Of a stretch of DNA of 64,000 nt, positions 1-11,484 are shown piece after piece (position 1 is the stretch's first letter; each line of letters starts with the position of its first letter). The position numbers and the translations under genes are program-made. The DNA is from Phyto melanocephala (taxonomy: Eukaryota; Arthropoda; Insecta; Diptera; Rhinophoridae), in the NCBI GenBank assembly GCA_941918925.1, contig OW799233.1, forward strand, positions 41,020,473 to 41,084,472. Reading direction: 5' to 3'. The notes under the pieces are model-generated. The model ran no database searches. It was given only the letters and a program-made list of their open reading frames with translations, and was not told the origin of the DNA.

Positions 1-1252
1 TAAATAAGACAAGAACCACAATACTATTTTAATGTGCTGTGTATGGCCAGCGTTGTCAACTCGGTGGTTAAGCACTGTATTAGTGCTTTTTTAAATTTTC
101 TATTAATTGAGTAGATTGTTTAATTTACATTAGTTATTGTAATCTAATTCCGATACTCGTTTCTTGATATCCTGTATGGTTTGTGCGACACAAAGTACAA
201 ATTATAAAATTAAATTGTTGCGATAACTAATTTTATAAAGAAAGTTTCAAGTTGATCAAACCTATTGAATATTTAAATATTTACGTTTGTATGGAGATGC
301 ACTAAATAGGTGAAAACAAAAAAAAGGAAATTGATACGCAAACACTTTTTATTTCACAATTTTACAGAGCAACAGTTGACAACCTTTGATTACGTTAGTA
401 TTTAAATATATTGATAGCAATTTTTATATTGAAAGCATCATAATTGGTTTGATCTGATGATATTAAGAACAGAATATCTATAGAATTATATGTTGCATAT
501 CGATAGCAATATAACTTTAGTTTGGTTTCCAGTTGTAAAATAATTATTTCAGAAGGCAACTGGAGCCTAAAAGCTGTAAAGTTTTCTGTAAAATAGTGAT
601 TATATTTGCAATTTGAAAATTAAACATGTATACTGTTTAAAAATTTATTATTTAAAATATTTTGTTTAATTTACCTGCTCCTTGTGCTTCAAATAGAAGT
701 GATGGGAACATATTATATAAAAATTTATAAATTTAAAAAATCAAATAGAATCAAGAGTAAACAATTTTATTTACTCAATTTTTTACGAAAATAATGCGCT
801 GATTTATAAGTTTAATTGCTTTTTGAAATTTCAAAGTTGGAATGCTAGCTATGAACCTCTTCGCAATGAAAACGTTAGAAATTTCTTAAAATGCTAGAAA
901 AATGTTAAAGAGAGGCTGCTTGAAAAATTCCAACATAATTGCAGAATCTCTTATAAAAAGTAAAATAAATTTTTTGTTCGAGCAAAACGAAAATTCCCTG
1001 TAAAAAAATAAGACACAAATAAGAAAATCAATAGATAAATCTGTTCTTAAATCAGTATTCATCACAAAGAGAGACGGTTTCAAATGTGTTGTGGGCACAG
1101 CTTAAGACATTCTTTGTAGAATATTTTTAAATAAAAACAAAATGAACAGTTTATGTAAAGAAATTTTTTTAAAATATTAAAAAAATATTAAGGACACCTT
1201 TTTCCACTGAAATCCTCACACTTTAATATACACAAACAACATTAAAAACTAT
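1..1252. other. AT-rich spacer, no gene recognised
   Basis: Very AT-rich sequence with many stops in all frames. The longest open stretch (minus strand, near 886-1098) is low-complexity and hydrophobic without any family signature. I see no TIRs, hairpins or RNA gene. Confidence 0.6.
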
Positions 1253-1269
1253 TTAACCCTTCGATGACT

Positions 1270-1479
1270 GACAAGGTCCCTGGGGACTTTTCAAGTTTTC
1301 AAATGTACAGCATTTAAATATAGCTTGGCCGAATTTTTTAAAATTACTTGACTCTTATGCTTGAAATGTGACAAAGCATTATAGATAAATTTCAAATCAT
1401 TTTTATACATATTTCCATATTTTTGGCAGATTAAAAACTTTTATTTCGTGGTTAACCGACAAGGTCACTGGGGACTTTT
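1270..1479 (+). repeat. Duplicated terminal motif of the piggyBac-like element
   Basis: The motif GACAAGGTCCCTGGGGACTT at 1270 recurs almost exactly at 1458-1479 (GACAAGGTCACTGGGGACTT), 188 bp downstream in the same orientation. The second copy is also close to a TTAA (1452-1455). GTCCCTGGGGAC within it is nearly palindromic. It may be a repeated transposase-binding site, or the trace of a second insertion. Confidence 0.6.
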
Positions 1480-1865
1480 TATATACTTTTATTAATTTGA
1501 GTCCTATTTTTTTCTGCATGGGAAATTTAAAGTAAATATGAGTAGCAAAAAATTTAAAAGATAGTAAGTTAATTTATACAATTGATTATTAGTATACCAA
1601 GGATGATACATTCTCACGTGACCAACTCTAGTAAATAATTGTAGACAAAAATAACGGATTTTTATAAAAAATTCTTTTTTAATTTAATGTAAACGAATTA
1701 TCTTTGTAATAAGAAATAAAAAAACGCATTGATTTTTTAGTTTATTTTAATTATCTTTAAAAAATTAGTGATTGGCATAGTATTGACTAAGTATTAAATC
1801 GTCGAACGAGCTTTCAATATCTGAGTGCGAATGAACAAGAAATAGCTTTAGAAACATTGTTTAGA

Positions 1866-2356
1866 ACAAAATGAGTATGAAGATGATACTGATCAATTTG
1901 ATGAAGGACGCGACAACGAAGATCTAAATTACGCTCTAGATGACGAAGCGTCAGATGAAGAAGGAGAAATGAATGTCGAAGTTGCCAAAGAATCAGCCTC
2001 CGATAAAAATATTCAAGGCAATGTTGTTACTAATACAGAAAATGGTTCGCCGCATTTTGTTTCAAAAAAATGCCAGCAAAAGGTACGTTGATCCACCAGT
2101 ACTTCATCGTACTCGAACACATAATGTTGTAAATTACACTGAATGCAGATCACAACCCGCATCCGGAACTGTTTCTGATCCATTGTCAATATTCACTTCT
2201 ATTATAACTAATGAAATTGCATATGTTTTCATTCGTGAGAGAAACAAAAAATTTAACGAATTGGTTGTAGCCTGGAACACAGCAAATCCAAAAGTAAAAC
2301 CCAAGAAATTAAGTCCTTTATTGCAAAAAGAGTTTCTTGCATTCCTCGGCGTGTAA
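1866..2356 (+). pseudogene. piggyBac-like transposase, N-terminal fragment
   Basis: One frame from about 1868 encodes a strongly acidic N-terminus (EYEDDTDQF, then DDEASDEEGE), typical of piggyBac-like transposases. Near 2075-2090 the reading must shift frame to continue into a segment with DPLSIFTSIITNEIA and SPLLQKEFLAFLGV. This matches the start of the DDE_Tnp_1_7 domain, where a TN-containing helix is followed by an E-x-FLG motif. A TAA stop (2354-2356) follows immediately, so the catalytic aspartates are absent. At least one more frameshift lies near 1860. The fragment is non-functional. Confidence 0.6.
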
Positions 2357-3947
2357 TAAAAATAATAAAAAAAGACATGAAACTATTTAGCTAAAATCTT
2401 AATTATGTGTTTAGATTTTTTTATAAAAAAAAGACAGCAACGTTAACCTGCTTGTCTGAAAGCTCGCATATAACTAAACGAAAGTATAGTTTTTTACACC
2501 CTTTGTAGCAGGGTACACTTATACAAGGTGGCGGTGCCAGCCCAGCTGACAATTTTTTTTGGGTTCTGGAGTATGTCAAACTGCATATTAAAAAAATGAT
2601 TTCAACTCCGGAAATTGTCAAATTTCATACATAAAAAAAGAGAGCCGAAAATCGCTCTCCTTTGCGCTATCACCTTATGTAATTACACCATGCTTTGTAG
2701 TGAGTTTTGTTAGTAGTCGTATTGTGTATCTTAAAATGACGTAAAGGTCTCGACATCCGAAATAACATGCTGATCTATGATTTGAATGAACGTATGAATT
2801 CAACCAAAACTAAAATATCACTGAAAGAGTGCTGCTGATGAAAATGTAATGGGTTTAGAAAATTTATTACACTCGGCTGGTGTCGCTAAAAACCTACTTT
2901 CGTCAGTGTACTCTTTCATTATCACAAACAGAATTTAATTTCTTCGTAAATAAAAAAAAAATTCATATAAAATGAAGTCGTAAGTTAGACATAAAATCAA
3001 ATATCGGTTGTTGTTAAAACAAGTTTAAAAATAGATATAGTTTTGGTAATAAGTTTACAATAAAGCAAAGAAAAATGGAAATTTTCAAATGTTAAAATTT
3101 TGAAATATATTAAACCTTTTAAAATTTAAGACTCTGGCAACTTGGTAAAAAAATATCATCTTTTATGGCAACCCTAAGTATTTTATAACAATTTAGAGTA
3201 ACTTTTAATATTTTTCGTACTACAGCAACCCTAAACAACTTTTTCACAATCCTGGTCCAATAATTATTTTTACACTCTGGTAACACTAAACAATTTTTGG
3301 CATTATGGCAAACTCTAAACTTTATTAGTTAAAGTAGAGTCAAAATGTATTTTTTAATTTTACATTTATTTACATATATGTTGCAGATTTTTGTTTGGCT
3401 TTAGGTCATAAAAATTAAATTTTGTTGTTTTATTTTAAAAGAAAAGATTTTAAATTTCTTTATTTATTTTATACCAATATTTCGACCTATTTCGTAGATC
3501 ATCATCAGGGATCTAATAAAATAAACAATTGTTTTACATTTATTTGATTTTTTTTTTAAATTTATTGTAAATCATTTACATTTATTCTGGATTAATTTCT
3601 TTCTGATATATTATTGCAAAATATTTTTATATTAAGTTTTAAGCATCGGGGAATATTAAAAACATTAATCTGATATTAGTCGAGTAGAGTGAATTTTTGA
3701 AACCAGCACTCTTTTTTTGGTATTTAACAAAAATTCTTGTATTTTAATAAACTACAAAATGGCATACTACTAAAGTTTTTTTAAGAAAGAGAAGAAAAGT
3801 GATGTAAGATTTTGTACTGATACGACCACGGTTTAACATTTTCATACAAAAACAATTTCAATTCAAATTTTGTAAACCGTTGCGATATATTTTTTTTGTT
3901 AGTAAAAATTAGCTTTTTTCTTTAATAAAAACATCAATTTTGATTTA
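2357..3947. other. Spacer with no recognisable gene
   Basis: AT-rich, without coding signatures. Two things are visible but weak: an ACACCCTTTGTAGCAGGGTAC stretch around 2497 that looks like a decayed repeat terminus, and a possible short fold-back at about 2817-2928 (ACTGAAAGAGT against a diverged ACTCTTTCA). Confidence 0.5.
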
Positions 3948-4090
3948 AACAAGTAAAAGCACTATATTCCGCTGTGCCGAATCTTTTATACCCACCACCA
4001 ATTTTGTGTACATTTAAAGCACAATATTTATTATTTTGTTAATCGCTATAGAATAATCTCTTTATAATAAAATATGTATCACTTTCTTTG

Positions 4091-4697
4091 TAGAGGGTGG
4101 TTAAATTTGAAGGGCCCATGTTTAAGGTGAACCACATCTAAACTTCAACTTTTTTCTTATATTTCATTTGACATTTCTCAATCTCAGACTAACTCAATAT
4201 GAACCGTGGAAAGATACGCAATCGAGCAACGCTTTTAAATATTAAAGATTTTTATAAAAATGGGCATTCAAATCAAAATGCATTTTGTGCACTTCGTGAT
4301 TCTTTTGGTCAACACAATCGTTCGAATTCGTCCACAATCGTGAGAATTGTAAAAAATATTTAAATTTCTGCAAAGCAGGTCTGTATGAAATGTGAAAACA
4401 TCTGTGAATGCCATCTTAGTTCGTTGAATGGGAGACATTGCTGTTTTTCACGATAACGTGGCAAAAGAGCAAGCAACCTCGACTCATCATCGTGCCCAAC
4501 AATTGAGCATCAACAGTGTCATTGAAAATATGGACTATCGGATCGAAGTGTGCCGCCTAGGTTGGGGGGCCATTTGGCCGATATTTTGTTCCATACATAA
4601 TTGAAGCATACAAATATTATCATTATAAAAATAAATGATAATAATTTCATAATAATTTTATTCAAAATCAACATAGTCCCTTAAAATTAAACCACCC
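4091..4697 (+). mobile_element. Internally deleted mariner-like remnant inside family A copy 1
   Basis: The ends GAGGGTGGTTAAATTTGAAG (left) and AAATTAAACCACCC (right) form inverted repeats. The remnant encodes only an N-terminal helix-turn-helix (4199-4363). Near 4565-4600 it also retains the last residues of the transposase (a GHLADILFHT-like tail). The central DDE region is missing. The family A copy at 54.4-56.9 kb holds the same remnant at the same internal position, so it has been inherited as part of the larger element. Confidence 0.7.
4199..4363 (+). pseudogene. Mariner-like transposase HTH fragment
   Basis: A 54-codon reading frame starting MNRGKIRNRA and containing NAFCALRDSFGQHN and SSTIVRIVKNI. 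It corresponds to the first helix-turn-helix of IS630-Tc1-mariner transposases (pattern IIxxYxxN-S-xxAFxALR-FG-HNRPS). A TAA stop follows. No linker or catalytic domain is joined in frame. The better preserved paralogue at 56402-56593 shows the N-terminal EQRFKVIQVFYKNG that has decayed here. Confidence 0.65.
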
Positions 4698-5454
4698 ATT
4701 ATAACTTCGGTATGCTAGTAAAATGTTTTCGTAAATTTAGTCTTTCAATGAAAGTGACCGTTTAAATACGCGTGTCAATAAAGTTTCTGCTAATAAACAT
4801 AACTTAGATATTTCAATATAGTCCTTTAGTATTCCAAAATCTTTATTCATAGAGAATTTACATGAATTTAAGAGGAAGAAAGTGAATTTAAGGTGAAATT
4901 TCAAGGGCCACAGGGTGATTTAAAATATACATTCTTTGCATTTTTCTAAAACGGGAAATTTATTAGTAAGATTTTGATTTTTAAACTTCTATAACATTTT
5001 GCTTTTAAAAGATTTTCAAACGAAATAAGTTTTGTATAATTTTAAAATTTGTTAGGCATTAGTACATGAAAATTAATTGTTTATAATGTTTAGAGATAAT
5101 TTTTTTTGACTTAGGTCAAAATTTTCCTAAATTCCCATTTTTAATAGAGCATAACTTCAGGAGAACATAAGCATAAGTTGTTAGCATGCCATCTAGTAGT
5201 TGCTAGTAGAGTCATCTATCTTATCATCTTTATCTTATATTTAGCTACAGTACAATAAATGGCGCAGTGTAAGATGAATAAATGCTAATATATATGACTA
5301 ATATATTTTTATAAAAATTTAAGGAAAAAAGTGTGCGTGGCACATCTATTTTCCGTTATAACGAAGACTGACCAAAAAGCCATGTTTGCAAAATTTCAGA
5401 ATCGTACATATAGTTTTGTCAGTTTTATTACGTTTTAAATTTGAAATATACACT

Positions 5455-6310
5455 GTGCGGTATTAATTTTCGTAAATTTTTATCTATAACTCTTTTCCTA
5501 ATTCATAGATTTAAGCGATTTTCAGGGAAAAATATTCTTTTGACTCGAAAAATATATATTCAAAGTTTCATGACTACGTTTATGCGTCTGGACACAATTC
5601 AAAAGTGAAAGTGGGCGTTATAGTAGGCGTGTCAAAGTTGTTTTTGCTAATGAGTACAACTTAGGTGTTTCAATATAGGCCTTTATTATTCCAAAATCTT
5701 TATTAATAGAGAAATTATTTGAATTTTAGGTAAAACGTTATATGGGAGGTGGGCGTAAAAGTGGGCGTGGCACCTTAATTTTGTGGCATAGTAATGAAAT
5801 TGCCTAGGGGGATAGACGTAGCAAAATTTATCATCATACCTCTAATTTTAGCGGTTTTATGAGCTTTTAAATTTCATTAACGGTAGATAACGTGAAAAGT
5901 GGGCGTTATAGTAGGCGTCTCAAAGTAATTTTTGCGAATGAGTACAACTGAGGTGTTTCAATATAGGCCTTTATTATTCCAAAATCTTTATTAGTAGAGA
6001 AATTATATGAATTTTAGTTAAAACGTTATATGGTAGGTGGGCGTAAAAGTGGGCGTGGCACATTGATTTGCCGTTACAAGAAAGCGTGTCACCAAAAAGC
6101 AAAGCGTGCAAAATTTCAGAGTAGTACATCCAATTTTGTTGCTTTTATGACGTTTTTGTTTTTAAATATACCGAAAAATACACTGTGCGGTATAAATTTT
6201 CGTACATTTTGATCGATAACTCCTCTCCTAATGCATTGATTTAGACAATTTTCGGGAACAAATATTGTCTTTACCCAGGAAATATATATTCGAAGTTTCA
6301 TGAGTCTACG
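5455..6310 (+). repeat. 288-bp tandem repeat block in family A copy 1
   Basis: The phrase TGGGAGGTGGGCGTAAAAGT occurs at 5743 and, with one change, at 6031, exactly 288 bp apart. The surrounding sequence (GGGCGTTATAGTAGGCGTGTC, TTATTCCAAAATCTTTATTA) repeats with the same period. The same 288-bp spacing is seen in the family A copies at 33.3 and 55.0 kb. Confidence 0.75.
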
Positions 6311-6676
6311 TTAAGGCGTTTGGACACAATTCCTTTTTATTCGATGTTCGAAGGACATGGTTTTTTCGACCTACTCTTGCTTTTCGAGCTATAACTCTCT
6401 TCCTAATACTCCAATTTAGCCCGTTTTCAATACCAAACAAACCTTGTCGATAAGAAAGATTCTGGCAAAATTTGAGCCCCCTAGCTTTTTCGGTGCGACC
6501 TCTATCGTGCTTTCAACAGACGGACAGACGGACGGACATAGCTAGATCGTCATAAAATCAAACCCCGATTCAGAATATATATACTTTATGGGGTCTAAAA
6601 TGGATATTTCGATGTGTTACAAACGGAATGACAAAATGAATATACCCCCACCATTTTTTTGGTGGCGGGTATAAAA

Positions 6677-7548
6677 AAAGTGTGTTTATTGTTTTCATAG
6701 TGCAAATAATCAATTAGATATCCAATTACCCTAACAAACATACACACATATGTATGTATGTGTATGTAATTGCATTAGACATACAATAATATTTATACAT
6801 ACATATAAGCATATATGTCACTGGAATGTTCCATTTTTTGTTTAAAACTCTATTTGTCATAATTTATGATCATGTTTTCTATAATATGGTTTGTAACTAG
6901 TCAAACAAACATAAGTCACTATTACATATTTACATATGTATGTACATATGCATGACTTTGTTATTCATGATTTCAGCAAAATAGAAAATTAGCCCTAAAA
7001 GCATTTGGATTTATTTTGTTTCCATTTTTGTAGATTTTGGGTGCGGGTGTTAATAATTTTGACACTTTGCCGCTAATGGCGACACATTGTCTCTTAGTTT
7101 ATTTTTTTTTCCTAATGAATTTTAAACAAAATTATACCAAAAACTCATTCAACATAAATAATAATAACAAACAAAAAAAAAAACAGAACCACAAAACTCA
7201 AATGATATAAGAAATTAGTATCGTACGAATGAAAAAAAAAACAAAAAGTGATTGATTACATTTACCGACAAACATAACAAGAAAAAGCCAAAATTCAATT
7301 AATTAAATCAGCAAGCTAAAGGTATTACGAATTGATTTTTTGTATTGAAAAGATTTAAAGTTATAGATAAGAATTTATTAACGACTTGTAGGCTATGCAG
7401 GGTTAAATAATATGCAGGTGAATACTTATTTTTTTAGTTATACTTATCGTTGTTTAAGGGACACTTTAAAAAGTGATAATGTTGCAAAAAGGGTCTTATT
7501 AAGTATATAGTAAAATATTGTCAGTATAATTTAACTAAATTAATAACA
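6677..7548. other. Spacer with short tandem ATGTATGT-type repeats
   Basis: Low-complexity AT-rich DNA with small TACATA/ATGTATGT clusters near 6740-6960 and A-runs near 7160-7240. No coding or RNA gene signature was seen. Confidence 0.5.
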
Positions 7549-8088
7549 TTACTTTTTACTTAATTTGTTAGCTTGGGTTAGTTTGCAAAAGAGGGGACTA
7601 AAAGCCCAAACCCATGACAGATATACATGCATGCCCCATTGCCATGTTATGAACTCTAAAGGAATGAAAAAATTCCCTAGTGAAACCATAATCCTCAATT
7701 CGTCAACGTAAAATATCGACTTGATCGAAAACCCAGTTTCCTCAATGTAATCCCTTATCGATCTCAAATTTAAATCTCTCAGGCATTTCCGGTTCGGTAT
7801 AGTATCCACTTTAAAGTGTTCGCGCCTAATACGCCCAAATGCAGGACATTGACAAAGTATCTGCCTCCTGCTCGCATGCCCTCTACATGTCGTTTCATCC
7901 GACAGTCCCATGCGAGCTAGATGAGTTCTCATTTCCGTGTGACCCGTTATCACACCTGTTAATCTCCTAAGTTTCGGTCTACTCAGTTTCAGAATTTCTT
8001 TCGACTTCCCAAGATTTGGATCACTCCATAGTATGTTTGTCACTTTACCGACATTTGCATTCCGCCGTTTCCTCACGTCTTCCTCCAT
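7549..8088 (-). pseudogene. Non-LTR retrotransposon ORF2, C-terminal fragment
   Basis: An open reading frame of 179 codons. Its first half contains LSRPKLRRLTGVITGHTEMR, HLARMGLSDETTCRG and ILCQCPAFGRIRREHF. This is the cysteine/histidine tail found after the RNase H domain in I/R1-type LINEs (pattern TGHCxLxxHLxxMGL-CRxC-ETAxHLLCECPAF). The usual CRxC reads CRGH here and the ETAEH motif is altered. The remaining residues (from about 130) look like decayed 3' sequence. No RT or endonuclease is linked upstream, so this is an isolated 3' piece. Confidence 0.65.
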
Positions 8089-8499
8089 CGCCTAAATTTT
8101 AAGTTAATTTTTTAACTGCTAAAATGGTTTAGCATTTTCCAAGGTTATATCATTGTATTTATAACAATATTTTGATTCAAATTATTTCATAAAAATGTTA
8201 CTGAACTATAAAATAAGTAAATTCTTAATATTCTTGTGATGAAATAATAATAAATAAATCAATAAATAAGACAACGACATCGGCATCCGAAGAGATTTAG
8301 ATATCACTCTTTGGTATCCTAATATATTTTTTGCAATTTATACTCTCTTGTAGAAAGCATGAGCATGTCTACATAGTGTTTGGTATCAACACCCAGGGTA
8401 ATGGTATAGTCCAAATAGGCTTTTTTCTTTAAATAGCATTAAAACATATTAATCTCTGTAGCAATAACACATCGATAATTTTAGACAGTTAGACAGCTT

Positions 8500-8985
8500 T
8501 CACGCTGAACACAACCGTCATCAATACACCGAATGATTGATTGAACAGACAAAAATGAATGGCGACTTGATAAAGAAAATTTTCCTCAGCGATGGAACAT
8601 ATTTTTACTTCATTAAAATTGTTAACAAGCAGAATTGGCACATTTAGGCAATCGAGAATCCATGATTTATTGTTGAAAAGCCGATGCATCCAGAAAGAAT
8701 GACTGTTCAGTGTTGTTTATGGGTTGTCGGCGTCATCGGCCGTACTTTTTCGGAAATAAGATCGGCTACCGTCAATAGCGTTCGCTATCGCAATATAAAA
8801 ACAGACATCTTGTGTCTAGGAATAGAAGATGTAGAACTAGAAGATATGTGGTGTAACAGTATGGTACAACTTGCCTTGAAGCTAACAAAACAATGTTTTT
8901 TTTGCACGATAAATTCAGTGGCCATGTTATCTCACGTCATGGCTGTGTTAATTAGCCACAACGATCGTGTTATTTGATAACTTTG
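8500..8985 (+). pseudogene. Heavily decayed DD41D-type mariner transposase fragment
   Basis: The open part at 8684-8977 begins MHPERMTVQCCLWVVGVIGR and continues through a VNSVRYR segment to VELEDMW. These align with HPxKxTVWCALWAGGVIGPYFF, VNGDRYR and VDELWFQQDG of the better preserved copy at 19.0-19.7 kb. Upstream (8560-8680), out of frame, FLSDGTYF, VNKQNWHI and AIENPWF echo SDEAHFW, VNKQNCRIW and SEENP. Downstream (8920-8970) HVISRHG echoes RIISRNGPVNWPP. Frameshifts and stops throughout, so not functional. No TIRs could be located. Confidence 0.65.
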
Positions 8986-8989
8986 AACT

Positions 8990-9324
8990 TCTTTTAAAGC
9001 TTTTCATTCTAGTGGTACTGAGTTGAAAAAGTAACAATTTGGTCAGGCCTTTGCAATTAAATGGATATCAGACAAATTAAAATTACTAGTGAATTTCAAC
9101 AATATCAGTGATGTATTTTAAGTTTCAAGCCATTCTGATTTACGTGCTAACTGTGAATAAATATCAAGTCATGGGTACTTAAGCAGACTAACAAGTTCAA
9201 CTTTTAAAATTCCTCAACGAATTACAGTAGATGAAAATAAATTTAAAGAAGGTGTAGATTAAATATTTTGCTCCAGTTGATAATATCCAAAGGACAGCAG
9301 ATCCACACACGAAAAGAATTAATA
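8990..9324. other. Spacer, no gene recognised
   Basis: AT-rich sequence without coding signature. It lies between the decayed DD41D fragment and the old MITE copy. Confidence 0.4.
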
Positions 9325-9905
9325 TGCTTGTGATAATCATAATCGAAGAGCAACATACATATATTGTTTGAAGTGTACGATTGTGGTAAACACATAAAAT
9401 GGTTGAAAGTTGTCATTATTACATTGAATTAAAGTATCGTGCATAAATCAAATTATTGTTTCCAGATGTTATTTATATTTATTGTACTTACCTTTTAAAT
9501 GCTAATGTCTTCTTAAAAATATTTTCTTATATTTTATTCTTCAGTTTACGATGTCCTTACATTTATAAAAATGTTTGTATATATTTTTCTTCACATGTCG
9601 AACTTTTTAAATAAGAAAAATATAAACAACAAGAAGTAGAATTATTAATTTTAAATGCCTTTGAATATAATGTTATATTTTTGCGACGACAATATACAAT
9701 TTTTGTTATAATAGTTTTGTAAATTATAAAATTTTTACAGGAGTTAAGTAAAAATTAAATGATTAAACTCAAACAGAAGCTTAATTATCGTGACAAAGTA
9801 AATGATAAAACAAGATTAAAAACAAATATTACTTGTTTTCGATAACCAAGTATTGTTACAGAAAATATACCATGACCATTGTGATCATATCGTAACCATG
9901 GTTTT
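9325..9905 (-). repeat. Degenerate copy of the CACGCAAAG-type MITE
   Basis: GATAATCATAATCGAAGAGCAACATAC at about 9331-9357 matches, in reverse orientation, the right end of the element at 22744-23363. The homology continues through TTAAAGTATC. The other end (9835-9900: TCGATAACCAAGTATTGTTAC, CCATGACCATTGTGATCATA, CGTAACCATGG) matches that element's left end. The terminal CACGCAAAG is lost. It is older and more diverged than the 22.7-kb copy. Confidence 0.55.
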
Positions 9906-10564
9906 ATAAATAGTAGTTTTTTAAACGAAGTTAAGAATTTTAAAATATATAGTTAATTAAATTTTCCTTTTTTAATAAAAATATCAAATCAAGCTAAGCA
10001 TTCAACTACTCTTTAGTTATATTTGTAATTGAGATAAACAATTTCTAAAAATTATAACATAGAGTCTATCGATTTGTTTGCAGCACGAAGAATTCTTTGT
10101 GTGAACATAAATTAGTCTAGATAAGGGATGGCGAACGAATGGCACGTTCGAAATTTTCGATGGCGCGAGTTACCTACGGTCACCAATCAAACCAACAGCA
10201 GCAACAACTACACCCACAATAATTACTACACGATCTCGACGACAACAACAACAATCAATATATCAACAACAAGTAATATATCAACAACAAAAACAATAAC
10301 TAAAACCACAGCCATCAACCTACTTTAATAAATTGGGTCAGACATAAATAAACAGAAGTAAGCATTTCATTACTTTATTTTTGTTGCATTTTATTTTATT
10401 AATATATTTCCTGAAGTTATTCTTGGAATTGGTAAAACTAAATTAAGCAATAATTAAATAAATATAAGTAATCATTTTATTAATTAGTTTATTTCCCTAA
10501 ATAATTCTTGGAAAAACAATATTATTTTTTTCTTATAAGTTATAAACTGCATTGTAAATTTATA
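9906..10564. other. Spacer with ACA/CAA-rich low-complexity stretch
   Basis: Around 10195-10315 the plus strand is rich in AAC/ACA triplets. This gives an open Asn/Thr-rich reading frame (66 codons) with no domain, which I treat as low-complexity DNA and not a gene. Confidence 0.5.
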
Positions 10565-11484
10565 AAGGGTGTTTTTTTAAGCCCGATAGAACTTGAAATT
10601 GTAAAAAATAACACAAAAAATTAAATTGTAATCAAAATTTTTTTTTTATTCGAAAGATCAATACGTGACATTAACATTTGAAAATGATTTCGGGCATATG
10701 GGCACCGCGGCTGTTCTTGACGAAGCGCATTCTGGACGTCCAATTTGGGCCACTTTTTCGAGCACTGCTGGCCGTATGTCACGAATAACACGAACAATGC
10801 TGGCCTCCAAGGCGTCAATTGTTGCTGGTTTATCAGCATAAACCAGTGACTTCACGTAGCCCCACAGGAAATAATCGAGAGGTGTCAAATCGCACGACCT
10901 TGGAGGCCAATTGACAGGTCCATTTCTCGAAATCAACTTATCGCCAAATTTTGATTTCAATAAGTCGATGGTTGCGTTCGCCGTATGGCACGTGGCGCCA
11001 TCCTGTTGAAACCACATCTCCTCCGGATCAATGTCATCCATATTTTCAAACAAAAAATCATTGATCATGGTGCGGTAACGATCTCCATTGACCGTAACGT
11101 GAGCTCCGGCCTCATTTTTGAAGAAATAAGGTCCGATGATGCCACCAGCGTGAAAACCGCACCAAACGGTGCATTTTTCTGGATGTAATGGAGTCTGTAG
11201 GGTCTCTTGTGGATTGGTCTCGCTCCATATGCGGCAATTTTGCTTATTAACAAACCCGTTAAGTCAAAAATGCGCCTCATCGCTGAACACAATTTTGCGA
11301 TAAAATTGGACGTCCAGAATGCGCTTCGTCAAGAACAGCCGCGGTGCCCATATGCCCGAAATCATTTTTAAATGTTAATGTCACGTATTGATCTTTCGAA
11401 TAAAAAAAAAATTTTGATTACAATTTAATTTTTTGTGTTATTTTTTACAATTTCAAGTTCTATCGGGCTTAAAAAAACACCCTT
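10565..11484 (-). mobile_element. Snap-back DD41D Tc1-mariner element, copy 1
   Basis: A 920-bp element starting AAGGGTGTTTTTTTAAGCCC, ending in the inverse sequence, and flanked by TA on both sides (10563-10564, 11485-11486), the Tc1-mariner target duplication. The first 177 bp (10565-10741) and last 177 bp (11308-11484) are inverted copies of each other; I saw one mismatch. The arms are far longer than mariner TIRs and include the stop codon and last residues of the transposase. The 5' half of the gene (HTH domains) is missing, apparently replaced by an inverted copy of the 3' end. A sister copy in the opposite orientation lies at 28004-28904. Confidence 0.85.
10676..11307 (-). pseudogene. 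DD41D transposase, catalytic domain only (broken)
   Basis: It encodes the DDE core without the N-terminal DNA-binding domain. The open segment 10658-11068 has FQQDGATCHTANATIDLLKS and WPPRSCDLTPLDYFLWGYVK. Forty-one residues separate the second and third catalytic aspartates. This D-x41-D spacing is shared by the rosa/Visitor-type group of IS630-Tc1-mariner. The SDEAHF motif lies upstream, but the next W codon is TGA (stop), and a lost A near 10745 shifts the last ~20 codons out of frame. A shift at the left-arm junction blocks the read-in. Non-functional. Confidence 0.8.

Larger units (their letters stand above)
1253..2356 (+). mobile_element. piggyBac-like transposon remnant (left part)
   Basis: The left boundary is a TTAA (1253-1256) followed directly by CCCTTCGATGACTGACAAGG. 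This matches the piggyBac convention of a TTAA target and a TIR starting with CCC. An acidic-then-basic transposase N-terminus follows at 1866-2356. No matching right end or catalytic DDE domain is present, so the element is truncated after about 1.1 kb. The superfamily call combines the TTAA/CCC terminus with protein similarity. Either alone would be weak. Confidence 0.6.
3948..6676 (+). mobile_element. Helentron-type non-autonomous element, family A copy 1 (near full length)
   Basis: The 5' end AACAAGTAAAAGCACTATAT runs into an imperfect palindrome around GTGCCGAA, then a TATACCCACCACC block. The 3' end is a hairpin (CCACCA at 6648-6653, TGGTGG at 6660-6665) followed by CGGGTATAAAA. In between lie a mariner remnant, tandem 288-bp repeats, conserved unique sequence and a (GTCY)n stretch near 6516-6539. 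This arrangement of 5' subterminal palindrome, internal tandem repeats, proto-microsatellite and 3' hairpin is that described for mini-me/DINE-1 (HINE) elements of flies, which are thought to be mobilised by Helentron proteins. It has no coding capacity of its own. The copy at 54.4-56.9 kb shares the same order of parts. Confidence 0.7.

Noticed and set aside
2817..2928. Possible fold-back element
   Set aside because: Inverted similarity is limited to about 11 bp with mismatches, too weak to call.
10128..10328. 66-codon Asn/Thr-rich ORF
   Set aside because: Produced by AAC/ACA triplet repeats. No domain or start context, so treated as low-complexity DNA.
10985..11188. Plus-strand ORF inside the snap-back element (also 28302-28505 minus)
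   Set aside because: Antisense shadow of the transposase. It appears in both copies only because they are nearly identical.
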